A DNA stretch of 64,000 nt from contig NZ_JAMLIX010000001.1 of the NCBI RefSeq assembly GCF_023953965.1, positions 2,914,501 through 2,978,500 of the forward strand, written 5' to 3'. The notes beneath the pieces are model-generated. The model saw only the letters and a list, made by a program, of their open reading frames with translations. It was not told where the DNA came from and did no database searches. The stretch's first letter is position 1, and every line of letters starts with the position of its first letter. Both the position numbers and the translations under genes were made by a program. Source of the stretch: Bosea sp. (in: a-proteobacteria). GTDB taxonomy: Bacteria > Pseudomonadota > Alphaproteobacteria > Rhizobiales > Beijerinckiaceae. Shown one piece after another: positions 58,094-64,000 of the stretch.

Positions 58094-58960
58094 TCAGAAC
58101 AGGCGCAGCACGGCCTGGTCGGCCTGGGCCGCCAGCGAGAGCGCCGTCTGGGCGAGCTGGCCGCGGGTCTGCGCCGCGAGCAGGTTCGCGCCTTCCTCGT
58201 TCGAGTCGGCCAGGACGAGCGCGTCGGCACCCGACTTCAGGGTGTTGATCATGCCCTTGGTGAAGTCCTGACGCGTCGAGAGGATGGTCGAGTTCGCGCC
58301 GAAGGTCGCGGCGGTGGTGCGCAGCGTCTTCAGGGCGGTGTCGATCAGCGCGGCGCTGTCGTTGATCTTGTCGCCGGCGCTTTTGGCGCCTGCGGCCGCC
58401 ATGTCGGCGTCGTCGGCCCAATCTCCGGCGGCGACGTCGGTGAGCGCGAGACCGACCTGATCCAGGGCCTTGGCTTCCACGGTCAGCTTGCTGCTGGCGT
58501 CTTCGTTGAAGTTGACGGTGAGGTCGTCGGTCCCGGCGGCGGCGCCGGCCTTGATCAGGTTGGAGCCGTTGTACCCGGAGTCGTTCGCGATCGTGTTGAT
58601 CTGCTTCAGAACTTCCGTGTACTGCGCCGCATAGGAGTCGCGCTCGGCCTGGGTCGTGGCGTTCTTCGCCGAGTTGGTCAGACCCTTGGCGGTCTGAGCC
58701 AGCTTGGTGATCGTCTCGATGCCCTTGTTGGCGGCTTCGAGAACCTTGACGCCCTGGCCGATGCCGTCGAGCAGGGTGCTGAGGTCGCTCGCGCGGTTGT
58801 TGAGCCCTTCGGAGATGAAGTAGTTCTGCGCGTTGTCCATCGCCGAGTTGACCTTGCGGCCGGTCGACAGACGCAGCTGAGCCTGCTGGGCGATCGAGGC
58901 GGCGTCGGAAATCGAGTTGAGCGAATTGCGGACGCCGGCAGAGAGAGACATCGTAGCCAT
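58094..58960 (-). CDS. Flagellin, paralogue 2
   Basis: 288 residues. N-terminal MATMSLSAGVRNSLNSISDA, KVNSAMDNAQNYFISEGLNN, C-terminal LAQTALSLAAQADQAVLRLF, the classical flagellin ends with short middle domain. Upstream DNA (58961 on) holds CCGGC-N6-GCCGG, resembling an ftr site, but no clear sigma-54 promoter. Probably the main filament subunit. Confidence 0.93.
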   Translation of the reverse strand: MATMSLSAGVRNSLNSISDAASIAQQAQLRLSTGRKVNSAMDNAQNYFISEGLNNRASDLSTLLDGIGQGVKVLEAANKGIETITKLAQTAKGLTNSAKNATTQAERDSYAAQYTEVLKQINTIANDSGYNGSNLIKAGAAAGTDDLTVNFNEDASSKLTVEAKALDQVGLALTDVAAGDWADDADMAAAGAKSAGDKINDSAALIDTALKTLRTTAATFGANSTILSTRQDFTKGMINTLKSGADALVLADSNEEGANLLAAQTRGQLAQTALSLAAQADQAVLRLF

Positions 58961-59193
58961 GTTCGTTACACCTTCTAGTGTTTGCCATTCTGGCGGAAAC
59001 GGCGCTTCGGCCGTCAGGGACCGGCGTTCTTGCCGGACGGGGAGACATTGCCGTGACGCTTCGTAACGACAGGTAAATTTCGACGTTAGAATGCGGTGTT
59101 GCCGGCGCCGGCTTCCGGCATGGTGAACGGCGGATTAAAGGGGGCGACAAAGCGGGAAGAGGCCTTGAGCCTGTCGATTCCGGAACCACCCCC

Positions 59194-59320
59194 GTCATTC
59201 CGGGGCGCCCGAAGGGCGAACCCGGAACCCACGACCGGGTGAGACATTCGATCCCCGGTTGCCGGTGGTCTACCCAGTCGTGGGTTTCGGGTTCTTCGCG
59301 AAGCGAAGCCCCGGAATGAC
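59194..59320. repeat. Palindromic interspersed repeat (RIME-like)
   Basis: Outer arms GTCATTCCGGGGC and GCCCCGGAATGAC are exact reverse complements; inner arms (CCCGGAACCCACGA and TCGTGGGTTTCGGG) pair imperfectly. The 127-base unit has the layout of palindromic repeats scattered in Rhizobiales genomes. It occupies most of the 446-base gap between flagellin 2 and the FlaG-like gene. Confidence 0.75.
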
Positions 59321-59349
59321 AACGGTGGGGGCAGGGCCTGAAAATGACG

Positions 59350-59371
59350 AAGGCCCGCGCGAGCGGGCCTT
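59350..59371 (-). terminator. Terminator after FlaG-like gene
   Basis: AAGGCCCGC pairs with GCGGGCCTT around GCGA; on the reverse strand it is followed by CGTCATTTTC. It lies 36 bases past the stop of the gene at 59407-59838. Confidence 0.75.
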
Positions 59372-59406
59372 CCATACAGCCTGTCCGAGCGCGGCGCCCG
59401 GCGGCG

Positions 59407-59838
59407 TCAGGCCGTCTCCTCGACCTGGTGGCGGGTCTGCTCGGCCTCGCGCGCCCGTTCGGTCAGCTCGCGCGAATAGGCGCGCAGCTTCAGGAGCGTC
59501 TCGTCGGGCAGTTGCGAGATGGTCTCGCCGGTCTGCTGGTCCTTCTTCTGGAACACCACCGCGCGTGTCTCCCGGTCGATGGTCAGCTTGCGCTCGATGG
59601 TTTGCTCGGGCTGCTCCTGGTCGGCCCGCGCGCGCTGCGCCTCGGCCGCGCGGTCCTGCGCCTGCCGGTCCTGAGCGCGCACATCGACATTGACGGCCGC
59701 GCCGGCAGGGGCCGACTGCACGGTCTGCTCGGGGGGAAGATCGACGCCGACGCCGCCGGCCTGGGCCGTCACATCGGCGCGGGTGACAGGCGGTGCGCTG
59801 GTCGCGGCCGCGATCCTGGGTGCGTTGCCAAAGTCCAT
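59407..59838 (-). CDS. FlaG-like flagellar protein
   Basis: 143 residues from ATG 59838 (GGAG seven bases upstream). Low-complexity first half (AATSAPPVTRADVTAQAGGV, AQDRQAQDRAAEAQRARA), then LTIDRETRAVVFQKKDQQTG and ISQLPDETLLKLRAYS, the FlaG-type C-terminal pattern (conserved IDxxTxxVV and QxP). FlaG influences filament length. Assignment by pattern and location. Confidence 0.65.
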   Translation of the reverse strand: MDFGNAPRIAAATSAPPVTRADVTAQAGGVGVDLPPEQTVQSAPAGAAVNVDVRAQDRQAQDRAAEAQRARADQEQPEQTIERKLTIDRETRAVVFQKKDQQTGETISQLPDETLLKLRAYSRELTERAREAEQTRHQVEETA

Positions 59839-60031
59839 GACCATACTCCTTCTGGAGTCTTTCACGGCGCCGCCGCGCCGGTCCCATCGGATGCCGGGAG
59901 CAGGACAAGGAAGCCCCGACATAGCGGAGACTGGCAGAAAAGATTGAATCCGGCGTCAAGAAATTAGGTAAATCTTGAGGGTTTCCGGTGTAACCGCGCC
60001 GTTAACCTTTCGCTTACCGAGGCAGGCCGGC

Positions 60032-60517
60032 TCAGAGCCGGCGCGAGACCATCAGCGGCCCGGAATTGGGACGGGCGAAGACGCCGGCCCCGACCGTGGC
60101 GGTGGGGCCGTAGCCATTGGCCCGCATCGGCCTGTTGGCATCGGCGGCAAGGTCGCGGACGACCGATTCCGAGACGGCCCGCGCCGTCGCCAGCACGATC
60201 TGGTTGGTTTCGATCAGGCCCTGGAAGGCATGGTGGGCTTCCTTCAGCCGCTTGACCTCTCCCGGCACGAAGCGGGCGAGGGCGACGGCGTTCAGCTTCA
60301 CCTGCTCGACGCCGCGCATGTAGATGCCGGCGAGCTCGGTCTTGCGCGGCTCGCGGGTCATCGCTTCCGGCAGACGCCCGGCGCGGATCAGCTCGGTCTC
60401 CTCGCCGACGAGGTGGGAGAGGGCGCCAAGCGCCTCCAGCACGGCCTCGATCAGAGCGCGGGCGCCGAGCGGATCGGCGATGCGCGGGCGCTCGTCGAGG
60501 ACAGGCTTAGCCGGCAT
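60032..60517 (-). CDS. FlgN-like flagellar chaperone
   Basis: 161 residues, helical: ADPLGARALIEAVLEALGAL, then GIYMRGVEQVKLNAVALARF, then GLIETNQIVLATARAVSESV. The build (long helices, KxEL-like TELAGIY) and place right before the rod-binding gene fit a FlgN-type chaperone for hook-associated proteins. It overlaps the flgJ-type gene by 11 bases. Confidence 0.65.
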   Translation of the reverse strand: MPAKPVLDERPRIADPLGARALIEAVLEALGALSHLVGEETELIRAGRLPEAMTREPRKTELAGIYMRGVEQVKLNAVALARFVPGEVKRLKEAHHAFQGLIETNQIVLATARAVSESVVRDLAADANRPMRANGYGPTATVGAGVFARPNSGPLMVSRRL

Positions 60518-60863
60518 TCGCGACCCCGCCCGCGGCCTGTTCCTGAAGATTGATCAGGTCGCGCATGATCTGATCGGAGAGGCCGATGCCGCCGGCTTTC
60601 TGGATCTGCCGGGCGTATTGTTGGGTGAGTTGCGAGCGCCAGATGCCGCCGCCGGTGCCGTTCTCGCCGAGCGGGCCTTCGGTGCCCTCGCCGGCGAAGA
60701 GCTTCTCGGTCATCTGCTCGAGGAACATGGTCTCGAACTCGTCGGCCTGCTTCTTCGCCTTGGCCTTGGCCGGGTCGAGCGCGTCGGCAAGGCCGCCGAC
60801 GACCTTGCCGGCGACGCCGAGCGCCAGATTCGCGACGGGAAGCGCAAGCGCAGCAGTCATCAC
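60507..60863 (-). CDS. Rod-binding protein (FlgJ N-terminal type)
   Basis: 118 residues: KAKKQADEFETMFLEQMTEK, then GGGIWRSQLTQQYARQIQKA and GIGLSDQIMRDLINLQE. This is the rod-binding domain of FlgJ without the muramidase half, as usual in alphaproteobacteria. It overlaps flgI by four bases (ATGA), so rod and P-ring genes are coupled. Confidence 0.88.
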   Translation of the reverse strand: MMTAALALPVANLALGVAGKVVGGLADALDPAKAKAKKQADEFETMFLEQMTEKLFAGEGTEGPLGENGTGGGIWRSQLTQQYARQIQKAGGIGLSDQIMRDLINLQEQAAGGVANAG

Positions 60864-61993
60864 ATCACCTCGATTTCGGCCTGCAGCGCGCCCGCCGACT
60901 TGATGGCCTGGAGAATGGAGATCAGGTCGCGCGGGCCGATGCCGAGCGCGTTGAGCCCGTCGACGAGCTCGGCCAGCGTCACGCTCTGGCTGATCAGCGC
61001 GAGCTTGTTGCCGCCCTCGGTGTCGACCCTGACATTGGTGCGCGGCGTCACCACCGTCCGGCCGCGCGCGAGAGGCTCGGGCTGGGAGACCTGCGGCTGC
61101 TCGCTGATGGTGACGGTGAGGTTGCCCTGCGCCACCGCCACCGTGGAGACGCGCACGTCCTTGCCCATCACGATGATGCCGGAGCGCTCGTCGATGACGA
61201 TGCGGGCGAGCTGGTCGGGCTCGACGCGCAGCTGCTCGATATCGGTGAGCAGCTTGATCATGTTGCCCTTGAAGCGGGCGGGAATTTGCAGGACCACGGT
61301 CGAGGGGTCGGTCGGCTCGGCGGAGTCGCCGCCGACGAACTCGTTGATCGCGGCGGCCATGCGGCGCGCCGTGGTCAGGTCCGGATTGCGCAGCGACAGG
61401 CGCAAGGTCGAGAGCTTGTTCAGCGCGAAATCGATCTCGCGCTCGACGACGCCGCCATTGGCGATGCGCCCGACGGTCGGCACGCCGCGGGTGATGCGGC
61501 TCGCCTCGCCCTCGGCCGAGAAGCCGGAGATCGCCACCGGCCCCTGAGAGACGGCATAGACCTCGCCATCGGCGCCCAGCAGCGGCGTGACGAGCAGCGT
61601 GCCGCCCTGGAGCGACTTGGCGTCGCCCATCGCCGAGACGGTGACGTCGACGCGGGTGCCCTGGGTCGCGAAGGGCGGCAGGTTCGCCGTCACCATCACG
61701 GCGGCGACGTTGGCGGTGCGCATGTTGGCGCCGCGCGTGTTGACGCCGAGCCGCTCCAGCATCGCCTGAAGCGACTGCTTGGTGAAGGGCGTGTTGTTGA
61801 GCGTGTCGCCGGTGCCGTTGAGGCCGACGACGATGCCGTAGCCGAGCAGCTGGTTGGTGCGCACGCCCTCGATCGCGGCGAGATCCTTGATGCGCGAGAG
61901 CGCGAACACCGGCTCGGCCGACAGGCCGACGACCACGGCCATCAGCGCGGCCAGCGGCTTCAGCAGCGTCGTCAGGGCAAAGTTGCGAAACAT
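60860..61993 (-). CDS. flgI: Flagellar P-ring protein FlgI
   Basis: 377 residues from ATG 61993. Signal peptide (FALTTLLKPLAALMAVVVGL), then LSRIKDLAAIEGVRTNQLLG, GYGIVVGLNGTGDTLNNTPF, and C-terminal LVDGLNALGIGPRDLISILQ. FlgI forms the periplasmic P ring. ATG 62044 is an alternative start giving a longer leader. A GG-N10-GC sigma-54-type site lies 31-46 bases upstream of base 62056. Confidence 0.93.
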   Translation of the reverse strand: MFRNFALTTLLKPLAALMAVVVGLSAEPVFALSRIKDLAAIEGVRTNQLLGYGIVVGLNGTGDTLNNTPFTKQSLQAMLERLGVNTRGANMRTANVAAVMVTANLPPFATQGTRVDVTVSAMGDAKSLQGGTLLVTPLLGADGEVYAVSQGPVAISGFSAEGEASRITRGVPTVGRIANGGVVEREIDFALNKLSTLRLSLRNPDLTTARRMAAAINEFVGGDSAEPTDPSTVVLQIPARFKGNMIKLLTDIEQLRVEPDQLARIVIDERSGIIVMGKDVRVSTVAVAQGNLTVTISEQPQVSQPEPLARGRTVVTPRTNVRVDTEGGNKLALISQSVTLAELVDGLNALGIGPRDLISILQAIKSAGALQAEIEVM

Positions 61994-62086
61994 GCGCTGG
62001 GCACCAGGGGCGATTGAACTCGCCAAAGCCCTTGCGAGGGCCATGCCAATCCGCACGAAATTGAAATGCCTTGTTTGTCAGTCGTT

Positions 62087-62102
62087 TGCAGTTCAGCTGC
62101 CA
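62087..62102 (-). promoter_or_regulatory. Sigma-54-type promoter for flgI
   Basis: On the reverse strand TGGCAGCTGAACTGCA has GG and GC exactly ten bases apart and keeps TGGCA and TGCA of the consensus. It lies just upstream of flgI and downstream (on that strand) of the ftr-like palindrome at 62143. Three consensus positions differ, so this is weaker than the flgE site. Confidence 0.5.
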
Positions 62103-62142
62103 ATCTGCCGAGCGTCCGCGGAGCCTGCGTTTCCTGCCGGGG

Positions 62143-62157
62143 CGGCAGTTTCTGCCG
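62143..62157. promoter_or_regulatory. ftr-like palindrome between flgI and fliX
   Basis: CGGCAGTTTCTGCCG has the CGGCA-N5-TGCCG core shared with the site upstream of flgE. In Caulobacter flgI and fliX are also divergent and FlbD-controlled, so this intergenic element is well placed to serve both genes. A second palindrome, CTGCCGGGGCGGCAG, abuts it. Confidence 0.6.
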
Positions 62158-62220
62158 GGTGGTTTACCGGCTGTTAACCGTCTTTCGGCAAGGCTTCGTT
62201 AACCCTTCACGAGGCTGCCG

Positions 62221-62628
62221 ATGATCAGGATCGATCCGCGCGCGCCCGTCTCGAAGACCGGCCAGGCCGGCTCCGCGAGACGCTCGGGCGGCACCGCCTT
62301 CACGCTGCCGGCGCAGGATGGCGCGAGCACGACCCGTTCTGGCGGCGTCGCTGCTGCCGGGCCGCTCGACAGCCTGCTCGCCGTCCAGGCCCAGGAAGAC
62401 CCGCAGGAGCGCAAGCGCCGGCAGGCAAGGCGCGGGCACGACCTGCTCGACGGACTCGACCGGCTGAAGGCGGCGCTGCTTTCCGGCCGGGTGCTGCCCT
62501 CGGAGCTCGAGCGGCTGCGCACCATGCTGGCGCTCCGGCGCGAGGCGACCGACGATCCGCGCCTCGACGAGGTCATCGCCCATATCGAATTGCGGGCGGC
62601 GGTGGAGCTGGCGAAGCTCAGGCGGTAG
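62221..62628 (+). CDS. fliX: Flagellar assembly regulator FliX
   Basis: 135 residues: MIRIDPRAPVSKTGQAGSAR, low-complexity linker, then GHDLLDGLDRLKAALLSGRV and EVIAHIELRAAVELAKLRR, the FliX helical end. FliX couples FlbD activity to assembly of the basal body. Divergent from flgI by about 220 bases, as in Caulobacter. Confidence 0.9.
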   Translation: MIRIDPRAPVSKTGQAGSARRSGGTAFTLPAQDGASTTRSGGVAAAGPLDSLLAVQAQEDPQERKRRQARRGHDLLDGLDRLKAALLSGRVLPSELERLRTMLALRREATDDPRLDEVIAHIELRAAVELAKLRR

Positions 62629-62822
62629 GCGGCGCGGATCCTTGTCGGAATGACAGGGGGGGTGCGCTGCGATCGACTGTTCACATTCCCCGGACCGCCG
62701 CCCTCGTCCGAAAAGTTGATTCCCCTTTTCGGGCCGATGCTCTAGGAAGCGAGCCAGCCGTGGAGGTGGCCTTGAAGCCGCCATCCCGGATGGATCCGTC
62801 AGGAGAGCACAGGGGTCATCGC

Positions 62823-64000
62823 ATGAGCAAGATCAAGGTCGCCAACCCGGTCGTCGACATGGACGGCGACGAGATGACCCGCATCATCTGGCAGAAGATC
62901 AAGGACACGCTGATCTTCCCCTATCTCGACCTCGAGCTCGACTATTACGACCTCTCGGTCGAGAACCGCGACGCCACCAACGACCAGGTTACGGTCGACG
63001 CCGCCAACGCCACCAGGAAGCACGGCGTCGCCGTGAAATGCGCCACCATCACGCCGGACGAGGCCCGCGTGAAGGAGTTCAACCTCAAGGAGATGTGGAA
63101 GTCGCCCAACGGCACGATCCGCAACATCCTCGGCGGCGTGATCTTCCGCGAGCCGATCATCTGCCGAAATGTGCCGAGACTGGTGCCGGGCTGGACCCAG
63201 CCGATCGTCATCGGCCGCCACGCCTATGGCGACCAGTACCGCGCGACCGACTTCAGGTTCCCCGGCAAGGGCACGCTCTCGATCAAGTTCGTCGGCGAGG
63301 ACGGAAAGGTCATCGAGAAGGAGGTCTTCAAGGCCCCGAACGCCGGCGTCGCCATGGCGATGTACAATCTCGACGACTCCATCCGCGATTTCGCCCGCGC
63401 CTCGCTGAACTACGGACTGATGCGCAAGTACCCGGTCTACCTCTCGACCAAGAACACCATCCTCAAGACCTATGACGGCCGCTTCAAGGACATCTTCCAG
63501 GAGATCTACGACGCCGAGTTCAAGGCGGAGTTCGAGAAGGCCGGCATCACCTACGAGCACCGCCTGATCGACGATATGGTCGCCTCGGCGATGAAGTGGT
63601 CGGGCGGCTATGTCTGGGCCTGCAAGAACTATGACGGCGACGTGCAGTCCGACACCGTGGCGCAGGGCTTCGGGTCGCTGGGCCTGATGACCTCGGTCTT
63701 GATGACGCCGGACGGCAAGACCGTCGAGGCCGAGGCCGCGCACGGCACGGTGACGCGCCATTACCGCGAGCACCAGAAGGGCAAGGAAACCTCGACCAAC
63801 TCGATCGCCTCGATCTTCGCCTGGACGCGGGGCTTGAGCCACCGCGCCAAGCTCGACGGCAATGCCGAGCTCGCCAAGTTCGCCGCGCTCTTGGAGAAGG
63901 TCACGGTCGATACCGTCGAGGCCGGCGACATGACCAAGGATCTCGCGCTCCTGGTCGGCGCCGACCAGAAATGGCTCTCGACAACCGGCTTCCTCGAGAA
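62823..64000 (+). CDS. icd: NADP-dependent isocitrate dehydrogenase, partial
   Basis: The 392 codons visible start MSKIKVANPVVDMDGDEMTR and include KSPNGTIRNILGGVIFREPI, RHAYGDQYRATDF, DDMVASAMKWSGGYVWACKN and EAEAAHGTVTRHYREHQKG. These mark the eukaryotic-type homodimeric NADP-ICDH common in alphaproteobacteria (about 404 residues), so only the last dozen residues are missing. It converts isocitrate to 2-oxoglutarate in the TCA cycle. Confidence 0.95.
   Translation, partial: MSKIKVANPVVDMDGDEMTRIIWQKIKDTLIFPYLDLELDYYDLSVENRDATNDQVTVDAANATRKHGVAVKCATITPDEARVKEFNLKEMWKSPNGTIRNILGGVIFREPIICRNVPRLVPGWTQPIVIGRHAYGDQYRATDFRFPGKGTLSIKFVGEDGKVIEKEVFKAPNAGVAMAMYNLDDSIRDFARASLNYGLMRKYPVYLSTKNTILKTYDGRFKDIFQEIYDAEFKAEFEKAGITYEHRLIDDMVASAMKWSGGYVWACKNYDGDVQSDTVAQGFGSLGLMTSVLMTPDGKTVEAEAAHGTVTRHYREHQKGKETSTNSIASIFAWTRGLSHRAKLDGNAELAKFAALLEKVTVDTVEAGDMTKDLALLVGADQKWLSTTGFLE

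Overview
The window reads as a high-GC Hyphomicrobiales (Rhizobiales) chromosome carrying the right-hand part of an integrated contractile-tailed phage. The alphaproteobacterial placement rests on FlaF/FlbT next to the flagellins, fliX divergent from flgI, FlbD/sigma-54-type sites in flagellar intergenic DNA and a GTTC-N7-GTTC LexA box in the prophage. A Bosea- or Methylobacterium-like genus is a guess; the genus cannot be fixed from sequence reading alone.

Bases 1-25017 are prophage. Left to right: the end of a tail-assembly chaperone region with a possible -1 frameshift, a small exported protein, tape measure, and a compact baseplate set resembling the myophage Pam3 type (Dit-like, plug, hub, Gp138-type spike, gp25-like wedge, J-like wedge, DUF2612), then fibre genes. 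At 9831-12949 a reverse-strand block of lower GC carries a D-glucuronyl C5-epimerase-like membrane protein, a SAM methyltransferase and a PAPS sulfotransferase. This is accessory cargo that probably modifies a cell-surface polysaccharide. Next come an endolysin, holin-like and other small membrane proteins, then a left/right divergent pair of small-gene operons around a LexA-type operator (17327-17341), the rightward one ending in an SRAP (YedK/HMCES) gene. From 24919 down to 19058 is a leftward operon-like run of small phage genes including a C5-cytosine methyltransferase, an endonuclease VII/HNH protein and many proteins of unknown function. The prophage ends at a 45-base copy of the 3' part of tRNA-Lys(CTT) (24973-25017), the attachment-site scar. 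The integrase, head genes and intact tRNA should lie left of the window.

Bases 25.0-50.6 kb are chromosomal metabolism and envelope: an RcnB-like protein, M20 peptidase, SNF2-like helicase, alpha/beta hydrolase, a ureide (uric acid to allantoate) cluster (allantoinase-OHCU decarboxylase fusion, uraH, puuD), a YfhO-like membrane protein, ferredoxin-NADP reductase-type flavoprotein, HbpS/GlcG-like protein, LysM/BON protein, rhodanese, DUF3829-like protein, a solitary molybdopterin xanthine/aldehyde dehydrogenase subunit followed by two cytochromes c, a cupin plus XRE-cupin regulator, a DMT exporter, a Kef-type antiporter, MoxR ATPase, SixA-like phosphatase, and the YcjX/YcjF pair.

Bases 51.6-62.6 kb are a flagellar cluster: flgE-flgK-flgL rightward; flaF, flbT, two flagellins, a FlaG-like gene, a FlgN-like gene, flgJ-type rod-binding gene and flgI leftward; fliX rightward. 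Palindromic elements resembling Caulobacter ftr (FlbD) sites and GG-N10-GC sigma-54 promoters precede flgE and flgI/fliX. The window ends inside icd (NADP-isocitrate dehydrogenase).
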